A DNA stretch of 64,000 bases from an uncultured bacterium (lineage in GTDB: Bacteria > Edwardsbacteria > AC1 > EtOH8), in the NCBI GenBank assembly GCA_937863685.1, contig CALMGM010000005.1:744001-808000 (forward strand), read 5' to 3'. A program made the position numbers and the translations under genes. The notes beneath the pieces were generated by a model. The model was given only the letters and a program-made list of their open reading frames with translations. It was not told the origin of the DNA and did no database searches. Below, piece after piece: positions 26,408-34,315 of this stretch (its first letter is position 1; the number at the start of each line of letters is the position of its first letter).

Positions 26408-28444
26408 TTATATTACTGTTATCTCAATTTTTGGACAGTATTTAAATGTGTACTCAATTGAGGGTAGTGCTTTATTTAAGAATTGACAGGCCCCCTGAAG
26501 AATCATTGAAAAAGCAACCTGATATTTACCTGATTGTTTTATCGTGCAACTAAAATCATCAACAATAACGGTTTCGCCTGGTTCAATTGTTTTAGGAAGA
26601 ATAACATTAAAGCTATCTATTACCTTCATTTTATCGGCTTCAATCCATTCTATTTGTACATAATACTGTCCGGCATGTTTAGCGGTTGGTCGATGGCTTT
26701 TACATATGGACAGCCAGGGATTACGGCCAGTATTAGTCACTTTTAACCTAATATGAATCTTGCTGCCGGCTTTTACTGTGGTGGGTGTTACCTCCAATAT
26801 TTCGATCTCAGCCTTGTTGCCCCTGGCCATTCGTTTGGGGAATCTTTTAGCCAGCTTGGAATTTGGGTGAGAAATATTAAGGCCCTTTACCTTCTTAGTA
26901 AGTCCCATCCGTGAAATTCCCAGGTTCTTGGCCGTTGCTGTTATGTTATAACCGTTGTTTTGTAGAGCGCTAACAACCAACATTCTTTCATGCATCCGCA
27001 CCATCTCCTTGAGGTTCCCTACCCGCAGCTCCATTTCCCCGCACATCATATCACCCGGCAGTAGATCCTCATTGATCATCTCTTCCGGATCATGTGCCAA
27101 GGCATATTGAATCGCCTTCTCCAGCTCCCGCACATTGCCCGGCCAGCGATAGTTGATCATCACTGCCTGGGCACGGGGAGAGAACCTGTAACTCCTGCCG
27201 TGCCCGTATTTCCTAAGGAACAACTCTACCAGATCGTTAAAATACTTCATTCTCTCCCGTAGTGGAGGCAGATGGAGAACTGCACCTTTCAGACGATAGT
27301 ACAAGTCCTCCCGGAATTGTCCCTTATCAACCATATCCTTGAGATTGCGGTTGGTGCAGGCTATCACCCGTACATTTACCGCCTTTGGCCGGCGGGCTCC
27401 TATCCGCATCACCAGCTGATCATTCAGTATTCTCAGCAATTTGGGCTGCATGGCCAGAGGAAGTTCGGATATCTCATCCAGCATGATGGTTCCGCCATCA
27501 GCCAGTTCGAACTTGCCGGCCCTGCCATCGCTTTTGGCCCCGGTAAAACTGCCAGGTTCATAGCCGAAAAGCTCCGATTCCACCAGGTGTTCCGGCAGAG
27601 CCGTACAGTCGATCACCACAAAGGGGCATTTGGAGCGGGACGAAGAGTAATGTACCGCACGGGCCATCACCTCTTTGCCGGTCCCGCTTTCGCCGGTGAT
27701 CATAAAAGACAAATCGCTGTTGGCCAAGACCATGGCCTGCTTCCGAAGTTCGGGGCCGATGCCCACTACGGCATCCAGATCGGTGGTGGTCAGGGCCTCC
27801 TGGCGGATGAATCGCAGGGTCTCCCGCCTCTCCTCCTCCAGGCATAGGATGATCTTATCGCTCTGTTGGTAGGTGCTGACCAGCAAGTGAACCTCGTTGT
27901 CGCCTTTTCTGAACAGTACCTCTTTCTTGTAGGCCGGGGTCTTCCAGAAATCGGGCGGTAAAAATTCCCCCAAGTTATCCATGGACCACAACTTGACCGA
28001 GCCGGCATGCAAGCCCACCCCCAGCGTTACCTTGGCCGCGCTGTTCAGGTAGAGCACCAGGCCTCTGTTGTCCAGCAGCACCACGCCCTCGCTCATGTTG
28101 TCCATGATGAAGAAGCGGAACTCGTCCTCGATCTGTGACCGCTCCTGTTCCAAGCTTAGAACCGTGCCCCGGGCCAAGGGCTGGGTACTGGCCAGAAACT
28201 GGGTCCTTTCGCCATCTCGCGTGATCATCACGTCTGTCAATTGAAGCGATTTTTTCCAAAAACCCGGAGGGTACAACTCTCCCAGTTCTTCCAATCGTGG
28301 CCAGGGGGGGGCTTCGGCCAACGACAGCATTTTCCTTCCGGCCCGATTGCAGTACAGGATGGTCCCTGTTTCATCGAGATGAATAACCCCGCTGTTAAGC
28401 ATGTCAAGGATGGTCTGATGGTTTTGTTCCATAATAAATGTCAT
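26408..28444 (-). CDS. Sigma-54-dependent activator: PAS-PAS-AAA+-Fis HTH plus C-terminal beta-sandwich
   Basis: A 678-residue bacterial enhancer-binding protein. Two PAS domains (about 10-100 and 110-205) sense an unknown signal. The AAA+ domain (about 220-450) has Walker A GESGTGKE at 251-258, the sigma-54 contact loop as GSFTGA at 298-303 (GAFTGA in most members), Walker B GTIMLDE near 318 and the WPGNVRELEKA sensor region. A Fis-type HTH follows (485-525, NGYNITATAKNLGISRMGL). Unusually, about 130 further residues form a beta-sandwich like CARDB/Ig-type domains (EVTPTTVKAGSKIHIRLKVTNTG). ATG 28444 and ATG 28432 are both possible starts; neither has a strong ribosome site. No obvious -24/-12 target was found nearby. 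Confidence 0.92.
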   Translation of the reverse strand: MTFIMEQNHQTILDMLNSGVIHLDETGTILYCNRAGRKMLSLAEAPPWPRLEELGELYPPGFWKKSLQLTDVMITRDGERTQFLASTQPLARGTVLSLEQERSQIEDEFRFFIMDNMSEGVVLLDNRGLVLYLNSAAKVTLGVGLHAGSVKLWSMDNLGEFLPPDFWKTPAYKKEVLFRKGDNEVHLLVSTYQQSDKIILCLEEERRETLRFIRQEALTTTDLDAVVGIGPELRKQAMVLANSDLSFMITGESGTGKEVMARAVHYSSSRSKCPFVVIDCTALPEHLVESELFGYEPGSFTGAKSDGRAGKFELADGGTIMLDEISELPLAMQPKLLRILNDQLVMRIGARRPKAVNVRVIACTNRNLKDMVDKGQFREDLYYRLKGAVLHLPPLRERMKYFNDLVELFLRKYGHGRSYRFSPRAQAVMINYRWPGNVRELEKAIQYALAHDPEEMINEDLLPGDMMCGEMELRVGNLKEMVRMHERMLVVSALQNNGYNITATAKNLGISRMGLTKKVKGLNISHPNSKLAKRFPKRMARGNKAEIEILEVTPTTVKAGSKIHIRLKVTNTGRNPWLSICKSHRPTAKHAGQYYVQIEWIEADKMKVIDSFNVILPKTIEPGETVIVDDFSCTIKQSGKYQVAFSMILQGACQFLNKALPSIEYTFKYCPKIEITVI

Positions 28445-28478
28445 CTATAAATAATTGCGCTATTTTATCATAATAAAG

Positions 28479-28508
28479 GGATTGAATACAATGCCTTGTA
28501 TTCAATCC
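28479..28508. terminator. Perfect hairpin upstream of the sigma-54 activator gene
   Basis: A perfect 13-bp stem (28479-28491 with 28496-28508) and 4-base loop. On the minus strand it follows the vWA gene and is followed by CTTTATTAT, so it may be that operon's terminator. An operator role for the activator gene 35 bp downstream is also possible. Confidence 0.55.
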
Positions 28509-28593
28509 GTCGCCATTATGGGCTTTATTTCACCTGGCCCGCCGGTTGCAGAACGTTCGGTCTAGCTTGACCGTTACGGTAAAGAAAATGTAA

Positions 28594-29637
28594 CTATACC
28601 GCCAAACCCCGTTCCCTTTCCGAATTCATTTTATTTCCCATCATACCCTCGATACCGTTCAATATCTGCCGGATCTCGCCCCTGGTGGGCGGATAGTAAC
28701 GGTCGGCCGTGCTGAGATTGGGATCCCGGAACAGTTTGATCAGTTTGCCCCGGCTCTCCCGAGCGATAGTGGTTGACAGCTTCTCGCCCGGCATGTATTT
28801 GGATTCTTCCTGATTGCGGAAGGAGGGATTTATCATCAGCAGGGACAGGGCATGCTTGCGATAGAGGGAGGCCGCCCTGACGGTCTCCCGGTAAGCCGGC
28901 TCATCGAAGATGTCGGGGCAATGAACGGTCAGGGGCTCGGGATAGCCGTCGCTGAGCAGGATGACCAGATTGGTGGAGCCGGGCTTGCGGAACTTCTCCA
29001 GCCGCACCATGGCCAGGGCTTTTAACAGCCCGTCGGCCAGCGGGCTTTCTCCCTGAACCTTGAGGCTCATCAATCCCTTGGTAACCACCCGGTAATTATG
29101 CGTGGGATGGTTGAGTATCTTGGCCTGCATGCCCTGCAAGGAGATCAGCCCGATGCGGTCCTGATGCAGCTTGAAATAACCGGTCAGGGAATCCAGAATC
29201 TCGGCGAAGATTTTGATGAAGGGGAAGGTGGAACGGCTGACGTCCACCAAAAGCACCAGGGTCATGCTCTGGCGCTCCAGCTTCTCCCAGCCCACAAAGT
29301 CGCCGGGCCCGATGCTGAATTCCTTCCGTGACAGAGAATATTTCCCGCCGATCAGAGAGCTGACCACCGTCTGCAGCGGTGCCAGGGTGTTCTCCCCGGC
29401 CCGGAAGCGGACGGCCTTGATGTTGCGTCCGGACCGGTCGCTGATGACCGATTTACGCTTCTTGCTGCCGCGCACGGTTCTTGATTTTAGGCGACTTATT
29501 TTATTAAGGAATTTGAAGAAGGCTTTTTTTAGCTGGCTGAAGGTGCCGGGAGGCTCCTGGAACAAAACCGGGGCCGCTTTGTCCTGGGTTTGGGAGCGAA
29601 GAAGGATGACCGGTCTTTTCTTTTTTCTAAACGGCAA
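28594..29637 (-). CDS. vWA-domain protein, ChlD/CobT-like chelatase subunit (probably made by frameshift fusion)
   Basis: At least 347 residues. A Lys/Arg-rich linker (about 1-75) leads to a von Willebrand A domain with the MIDAS motif DVSRS at 132-136 and a later SPLADGL segment supplying the threonine-loop position. This is the layout of the C-terminal half of magnesium/cobalt chelatase medium subunits (ChlD, CobT). The frame has no ATG before the vWA core; the only near-terminal start is TTG 29637 without a clear ribosome site. The frame stays open upstream across the end of the ATPase gene, so a -1 shift at the A9 run (29683-29691) would give a fused protein of about 734 residues with about 16 extra linker residues. 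Confidence 0.82.
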   Translation of the reverse strand: MPFRKKKRPVILLRSQTQDKAAPVLFQEPPGTFSQLKKAFFKFLNKISRLKSRTVRGSKKRKSVISDRSGRNIKAVRFRAGENTLAPLQTVVSSLIGGKYSLSRKEFSIGPGDFVGWEKLERQSMTLVLLVDVSRSTFPFIKIFAEILDSLTGYFKLHQDRIGLISLQGMQAKILNHPTHNYRVVTKGLMSLKVQGESPLADGLLKALAMVRLEKFRKPGSTNLVILLSDGYPEPLTVHCPDIFDEPAYRETVRAASLYRKHALSLLMINPSFRNQEESKYMPGEKLSTTIARESRGKLIKLFRDPNLSTADRYYPPTRGEIRQILNGIEGMMGNKMNSERERGLAV

Positions 29638-29669
29638 TATCTTTTTGGAAAAATCCAGAATTTTTTCAG

Positions 29670-30797
29670 CTATGGATTGCCGTTTTTTTTTATACTTTGT
29701 TGATCGGAGGGGGCAACGGCGGCAACTTCGATCTTCTGCTTGACCATTGTTTTTTGGAGCGGTTCCCTATCCCTGGGCAGGTTTTTATTGAAATTATCCA
29801 TTATTTCATCGGGGGTTGGCGGCTCCAGCAGTCCGCCGTCCCGGGTGCGGTGTATCAATGTCAGCTCGGAGGCCAGCAGGATATCGCTGGAAATAACATC
29901 GCTGCACCCGTTAAGGGCGGCCAGGGTCATGGCGGTTTTGATTATCACGATATCGGGCCGCTGGCCGTCCACCTTGAGAGCAGCGCAGGAGGCGGCCACC
30001 GAATCTATCAGCTCCGGAGAGACCGTCACCCGGGGCAGAAGCTCCCTGGCGGAGAGTATCTGTTTTCCTGTCTCCGCCTCCTGTCCGGCAAACTTTTCAT
30101 GAAAAGCGTCCCGGTCGTTCTCGAACAGCAGATTGTTCTGCACCACCTGGGAGCGGACGGCTGGATCCCTAATGGTCTCTATCTTTACGCACAGCGGAAA
30201 ACGGTCTAGGATCTGCGGCCGCAGATCACCCTCCTCGGGATTCATGGTTCCCACCAGCACAAAATCCGCCGGATGCGAAACCGAGATGCCCTCGCGCTCG
30301 ATGGTATTCCAGTGGGTGGAGGCGGCATCCAGGATGTCGTCCACCAGATGGTCCGGCAGGAGGTTGACCTCGTCCACGTAGAGGATGTTGCCGTTGGCCT
30401 GGCCCAGAATACCCGGCAGGATCACCTTCTGGCCGGTCTTTAAGAGCTTTTCGATGTCGATGCTTCCGATCAGCCGGTCCTCGGTGCAGCTAAGGGGAAG
30501 GTTGATTATCCTCATCTTCCGGGTGACAGCCGGATGGTCCGGCCTTTCGCGGCACAGCGAACAGAAATCCTGGGGCTTTGCCGGATGGCAGTTGAATATA
30601 CATCCGTCAACCGCTTTGCCCTCCGGCAGGATGGATTCCACCGAATGAACGATGGTGCTCTTGCCGGTACCCTTGGGTCCGCTGATCAGCAGTCCGCCTA
30701 TCCTGGGATTGACGATGTTGGCCAGATAGGCATATTTCAGCTTATCCTGACCCAGGATGGCGGAGAAAAGGAAACGTCTGTTTTGGGAGATATTCAT
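29670..30797 (-). CDS. ChlI/BchI-like AAA+ ATPase (chelatase small-subunit type)
   Basis: A 375-residue AAA+ protein similar to the ATPase module of Mg/Co chelatases. It begins FLFSAILGQDKLKYAYLANIVNPRIGG, has Walker A GPKGTGKS at 40-47 and Walker B GNILYVDEVNLL, plus a GTMNPEEGDLRPQILDRF sensor segment diagnostic for ChlI/BchI. A CxxxC...CxxC cluster (C66, C70, C79, C82) is present as in many ChlI relatives and could bind zinc. The metal and tetrapyrrole cannot be told from sequence; no CobN/ChlH large subunit is in the window. It follows a Dabb gene by 5 bp. Confidence 0.9.
   Translation of the reverse strand: MNISQNRRFLFSAILGQDKLKYAYLANIVNPRIGGLLISGPKGTGKSTIVHSVESILPEGKAVDGCIFNCHPAKPQDFCSLCRERPDHPAVTRKMRIINLPLSCTEDRLIGSIDIEKLLKTGQKVILPGILGQANGNILYVDEVNLLPDHLVDDILDAASTHWNTIEREGISVSHPADFVLVGTMNPEEGDLRPQILDRFPLCVKIETIRDPAVRSQVVQNNLLFENDRDAFHEKFAGQEAETGKQILSARELLPRVTVSPELIDSVAASCAALKVDGQRPDIVIIKTAMTLAALNGCSDVISSDILLASELTLIHRTRDGGLLEPPTPDEIMDNFNKNLPRDREPLQKTMVKQKIEVAAVAPSDQQSIKKNGNP
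29683..29691 (-). other. A9 slippery run: candidate -1 frameshift or transcriptional slippage site
   Basis: On the minus strand the ATPase gene reads ATA AAA AAA AAC GGC AAT CCA TAG. Slipping back one base on the nine A residues changes the reading to AAA CGG CAA TCC ATA GCT, which runs open into the vWA frame. The zero-frame stop (29670-29672) follows within 4 codons. No upstream Shine-Dalgarno-like stimulator was seen. A homopolymer sequencing error would look the same. Confidence 0.6.
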
Positions 30798-30802
30798 ATC
30801 CT

Positions 30803-31108
30803 TTATACCTTATAATCTACCACCACCCGCTGATGACGCACCTTTCCCAAAAACCCCACGGCCTTAAGGTGCTCGGGATGCTTTTGGTAGACATCCAACC
30901 CGGTCTGGTCGTCAAATTCCGAATATAATGCCAGATCATAGGCCGCATCGGAGGGGTTGATGTTATGCCCGATCTCCAAAAAGCGCACAGTGTCGATCTT
31001 GTCCTTGAGTCCGGCCAGCATCTGGGCGGCTAGCTTCAGGTTCTCCTGTTTGCCCCGGCCGTCGGCATGATCCTTGAATGTCCACAGCACGATATGTTTT
31101 ATCATCAT
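30803..31108 (-). CDS. Stress-responsive alpha/beta-barrel (Dabb) domain protein
   Basis: A 101-residue single-domain protein of the dimeric ferredoxin-like Dabb fold: MMIKHIVLWTFKD at the start, a helix, then FLEIGHNINPSDAAYDLALYSEFDD and YQKHPEHLKAVGFL. Role unknown in bacteria; the fold also hosts small-ligand and haem-chemistry enzymes, which is of interest beside a chelatase-like ATPase. The frame is open to 31159, but the tandem ATGs at 31108/31105 follow AAGGA by 5-8 bases. Likely first gene of the Dabb-ATPase-vWA operon. Confidence 0.85.
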   Translation of the reverse strand: MMIKHIVLWTFKDHADGRGKQENLKLAAQMLAGLKDKIDTVRFLEIGHNINPSDAAYDLALYSEFDDQTGLDVYQKHPEHLKAVGFLGKVRHQRVVVDYKV

Positions 31109-31219
31109 ATTATTCCTTGATTTCAGAATAAGGATACAACTTGACGGTGATAAAATCAAGAAAATTTATTGTTAATTTATTGATAAAGTTTGGTATAATG
31201 AAACGGGGGTTTACTTTAG

Positions 31220-31304
31220 GTCATTCTGAAAACGATGGCTTGCCCACCCCTTGAAGAATCCGAGATCCTTCATTAGATAAGCATTCGGTTTATTTCAGGA
31301 TGAC
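31220..31304. repeat. Palindromic intergenic repeat 1 (REP/MITE-like)
   Basis: An 85-bp element bounded by imperfect inverted ends, GTCATTCTGAAA (31220-31231) and TTTCAGGATGAC (31293-31304), with an internal GAAGAATCC...GATCCTTC palindrome. This form is common among small palindromic repeats scattered in many bacterial and metagenomic genomes. A TATAAT at 31194-31199 just upstream may be the -10 of a plus-strand promoter for rsmG. Confidence 0.6.
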
Positions 31305-31342
31305 GAAAAGCAATGATATACGTCCTGTGGGAATAGAATATA

Positions 31343-31413
31343 GTCGCATTTCCCAGACGTCCCAGGCAAATAGATTGCTTCGCCAGAAAAGTTTTTGGTC
31401 GTCTCGCAATGAC
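31343..31413. repeat. Palindromic intergenic repeat 2 (GCAATGAC type)
   Basis: About 70 bp with the ends GTCGCATT and CTCGCAATGAC and inner ATTGCTTCGCCAG plus AGACG/CGTCT arms. It resembles the widespread repeat with ATTGCTTCG and CTCGCAATGAC motifs. It sits directly upstream of rsmG and supplies false in-frame start codons (31409, 31415). Confidence 0.5.
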
Positions 31414-31477
31414 TATGAAAAACCCACACCGTGCAAATCCGGATGATCTGTGCCATCCGTGTGCCATTAACAGGAGA

Positions 31478-32149
31478 ATGATTATTAACAATCCTGAATT
31501 TCAAAAGACGCACCAGGTCGTCCAGGCCTTGGGGGTAGCATTGAGCCAGGAGCAGATAGAAAAGTTGTTCCAGTTTCGGGCCCTGGTGCAGGAGTGGAAC
31601 GCCAAAGTAAACCTGATCTCGCGGCGGGACATTGACAATCTGTTTGCCAATCATCTCCTGGACTCTCTGACTGCCCTGCCGGCATTGGCGGCGGAGCCCT
31701 CGGCCGAAGTGATGGATCTGGGCCCGGGCGGAGGTTTCCCCGGCATACCGCTGAAGATCTGCCTGCCGGAGATTAAACTGACCTGCCTGGAGGCCACCCA
31801 GAAGAAGGCCCGCTTTCTGGAGCTGGCTGCCGCCGAGCTGAAGTTGTCCGACGTTGTGGTGATCGCCCAGCATTCCCAGGCGGTCCAAAAGGATAAAAGC
31901 CTTTTGAACCGTTATGATTTCGTCACCGCCCGGGCGGTGGCGGAACTCAAGGAGCTGGTGAAGATATCCTTTCCGTTCCTGAAGGTGGGAGGAAAACTGC
32001 TGGCCTACAAATCCAGCAAGGCCGGCCAGGAGATCGAGGCGGCCGGAGAGATCATCCACAAACTGGGGGGAACGATCGAAGGTGAACTGCGCCAGGAGCA
32101 GGGGTCAAGCAACAAGGACAGAAAAATAATTATAATAAGGAAAGAATAA
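31478..32149 (+). CDS. rsmG: 16S rRNA (guanine527-N7)-methyltransferase RsmG (GidB)
   Basis: SAM-dependent enzyme that methylates G527 of 16S rRNA. The 223-residue protein has the GidB signatures NLISRRDIDNLFANHLLDSL, the SAM-binding loop VMDLGPGGGFPGIPLKI and DFVTARAVAELKELV. The frame is open to 31409, but the upstream part is repeat-derived sequence; ATG 31478 begins the conserved N-terminus. AGGAG is unusually close to it (one base gap), so initiation may be weak. rsmG is a classical origin-region gene but here is 12.7 kb from mnmG. Confidence 0.95.
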   Translation: MIINNPEFQKTHQVVQALGVALSQEQIEKLFQFRALVQEWNAKVNLISRRDIDNLFANHLLDSLTALPALAAEPSAEVMDLGPGGGFPGIPLKICLPEIKLTCLEATQKKARFLELAAAELKLSDVVVIAQHSQAVQKDKSLLNRYDFVTARAVAELKELVKISFPFLKVGGKLLAYKSSKAGQEIEAAGEIIHKLGGTIEGELRQEQGSSNKDRKIIIIRKE

Positions 32150-32176
32150 AAACCCATTTAAAAACACAAGGGCCTT

Positions 32177-32887
32177 ATGAAAAAATCTTTTTTTATATCC
32201 TTGCTGTTAGCGTTGCCTGCTTCATCTCTGTTGGCGCAGAATACGGTCAGCGGAATCGCCGCTGATATCCCCATATTGATGCACCGATCAATTTCAAATC
32301 CCGGCGCGTTCCCTCTGCCTGGGCGACGGAGCATCGTTATGTACGAATACGTTGATAAAAATATCAGTTGGTCATTTGGGTGGGGCGGGGGGCTTGAAAC
32401 CGAGTTTGGCTGGCAAAAACATTATTCATCGCCTGAGTATTCATTCACCATAAGATGGAAAACACCCTTCAGGGGTGCCCTGCGAAACGGAACTTTTATT
32501 GAATACAAAAATCGCACATTGAACGAAAGCCGTTCTAATAAGCTTACCGTAGGTTATTTGTTCAATAAAAACCAAAATCTTTATTTTACCCCAACGATAT
32601 CTCTGGGCGGGAGCGTGGTCATAACCCCTGCAATTGAGGCCGGCTGGACGCCGTTAAGCCATCTGGCTATTTGTTTGGGAACTGGATACACTTTTACCAA
32701 TAGTTCTCGAAAGCTTTGGGAATCTACCTTGGGTTTAAAATTGCGAATCTGGAAAGGAATTTTTCACCAATGGAAAATAACCAGCACTTATGAATCTCAA
32801 ACGTATTATGATGAAAGCACAGACAGAGAATGGGATAATTATAGAATTAATATTAAACAATACCAATACCTGGGCATAATGTTCTGA
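32177..32887 (+). CDS. Exported beta-barrel-like protein, unknown function
   Basis: 236 residues: signal peptide (KKSFFISLLLALPASSLLAQ), then amphipathic beta-strands with aromatic girdles and a terminal strand YQYLGIMF ending in Phe, as in outer-membrane barrels. No family recognised. AAGGG lies 5-6 bases before the ATG. Its TGA overlaps the ATG of the HAD gene (TGATG), so they are coupled. Confidence 0.7.
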   Translation: MKKSFFISLLLALPASSLLAQNTVSGIAADIPILMHRSISNPGAFPLPGRRSIVMYEYVDKNISWSFGWGGGLETEFGWQKHYSSPEYSFTIRWKTPFRGALRNGTFIEYKNRTLNESRSNKLTVGYLFNKNQNLYFTPTISLGGSVVITPAIEAGWTPLSHLAICLGTGYTFTNSSRKLWESTLGLKLRIWKGIFHQWKITSTYESQTYYDESTDREWDNYRINIKQYQYLGIMF

Positions 32888-33573
32888 TGAAATACACCCA
32901 TCTGGTCCTTTTTGACATCGACGGCACCCTGGTGCAGTGCGGGCCCACTCCCAAAAGGGTCTTTAAGCAGGCCCTGCTAGATGTTTTCGGCACTGCCGGC
33001 CCGATAGACGGCTGGATATTCGACGGCAAGACCGACCCCATGATCGTCCGGGAATTGATGGCCGAAGCGGGAGTGCCATGCAATGATGAATTGGTGAAAA
33101 AGGCCCTTGATATTTATGCCCAAGGAATAAAGAGAGAGCTCCCCCGGGAGGCAAATAAAAAGATCTATCCCGGGGTCATCAATTTATTGGAGGAGCTGGC
33201 CAAGTAGCCGGTTCTATTGGGCCTGCTGACCGGCAACATACAAAAGGGTGCCCGGGCAAAACTGGAGTCGCTGGACCTGTGGAGATATTTTTCCTTCGGA
33301 GCCTTTGCCGATGATTCCTCCGTCCGCAAAGAACTGGCCGATATTGCGGTGCAGAGAGCTTATGAAATGACCGGGCAGAAATTCTCGGGGAAGCAGATCG
33401 TCATCATCGGCGACACCGAGCATGACATAAAATGCGGCCGGCACCTGGGAGCCAAAACTATTGGGGTGGGAACGGCCCGAAGCACTGCCAAAGACCTGCT
33501 GGCCCACGGAGCGGATCATGCTTTTGACGACATGTTCAATCATGATCAGATTCTTCGGGCAATATTGGAATAA
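32887..33573 (+). pseudogene. HAD-family phosphatase with an in-frame amber codon
   Basis: One continuous reading frame of 229 codons encodes a phosphoglycolate-phosphatase-like HAD hydrolase: motif I FDIDGT at about 9-14, motif II LLTGN, the motif III lysine region RKELADIAVQRA and motif IV GDTEHDI. It is cut by a single TAG at 33205-33207, exactly before motif II (ELAK-stop-PVLLGLLTGN). All motifs on both sides are intact, so the lesion is recent, a sequencing error, or read through. Other genes in the window (pmbA, for example) end normally with TAG, which argues against genome-wide amber recoding. Confidence 0.8.
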
Positions 33574-33590
33574 TTATTTACAAATAAAAA

Positions 33591-33613
33591 GCCCCGGCAA
33601 AAGCCGGGGCTTT
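33591..33613. terminator. Bidirectional terminator between convergent genes
   Basis: A perfect 8-bp GC stem (33591-33598 with 33603-33610), AAAA loop, flanked by A5 and TTT. It separates the HAD gene from the minus-strand barrel gene ending at 33628. Confidence 0.85.
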
Positions 33614-33627
33614 AATAATAAACCTAT

Positions 33628-34248
33628 TTAGAAAACTGAATAACCAACCAGTAGCTGTATATTAGAGTTCCTAATATCCAAATCAGCTAAATCTGAAGAA
33701 TATATGGACTTCAAGCCCATGGAGTAGCGGGCTTCGAACGAAATCTTTATTGGGGTTTGAATTCCGGCACCAATAGTAAGACCGATTTCTACGTCCGCAA
33801 GGCCATCTCCATTAGTTCTTGTATTCGTGATGCCATCAATGGTCTCCTCGTATTTAGTGCCAATCTTTGTGGCAAAATAAGGGCCAGCCAGCACATAGGG
33901 CTTAACTATCGCGCCATAAGATAATTTTGCCAACACAGGTGTTTCCATATAATTGATGCGCAACGTTCCTTCATGCGTAGTGCCAAAAAAATCGTAAGAA
34001 ATTTTAAAACCTTTTTGGGAAAACAGAATTTCAGGCTGAACAGAGATGTTGGGTAGAAGACCTATTGAAACATAGGCACCTGCCGCAATTCCCTTATTGC
34101 TTTCGACATTGTTCATGTAAACACCAACATCAGCTCCGGTTACTTTTGGAATGTTTAGTCCGCCCTTCAGCCCAAACGATGCTGTTTGAGCAAAACACAA
34201 ACCAGAGAACGATGCCAGTATCAATATTGCCAAGATGCGTTTTCCCAT
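33628..34248 (-). CDS. Porin-family outer-membrane beta-barrel protein (paralogue A)
   Basis: A 206-residue protein of the small eight-strand barrel group (OMP_b-brl_2 type). Signal peptide ILAILILASFSGLCFAQ, then SFGLKGGLNIPKVTG at the mature N-terminus, QPEILFSQKGFK in the middle and the closing strand IQLLVGYSVF. Start ATG 34248 follows AGGAG by 6 bases. It is clearly paralogous to the next gene (34316-34894), which shares the SFGLKGGxN, QPEILFSQKG, ARYxMGL and LxVGYxxF segments. Confidence 0.85.
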   Translation of the reverse strand: MGKRILAILILASFSGLCFAQTASFGLKGGLNIPKVTGADVGVYMNNVESNKGIAAGAYVSIGLLPNISVQPEILFSQKGFKISYDFFGTTHEGTLRINYMETPVLAKLSYGAIVKPYVLAGPYFATKIGTKYEETIDGITNTRTNGDGLADVEIGLTIGAGIQTPIKISFEARYSMGLKSIYSSDLADLDIRNSNIQLLVGYSVF

Positions 34249-34277
34249 GGTTAACTCCTGGTTATGGATTATTAAAA

Positions 34278-34298
34278 GCCCCGGCATTAAGCCGGGGC
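34278..34298 (-). terminator. Terminator between the two barrel paralogues
   Basis: 8-bp stem (34278-34285 with 34291-34298), followed on the minus strand by TTTT. The stem is identical to that of the terminator at 33591, suggesting duplication together with the genes. Confidence 0.8.
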
Positions 34299-34315
34299 TT
34301 AAACATTTATTATTT

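Noticed and set aside
31409-31477. Earlier in-frame ATG codons for rsmG
   Set aside because: This stretch is derived from a palindromic repeat and encodes residues not found in RsmG. The conserved N-terminus begins at 31478.
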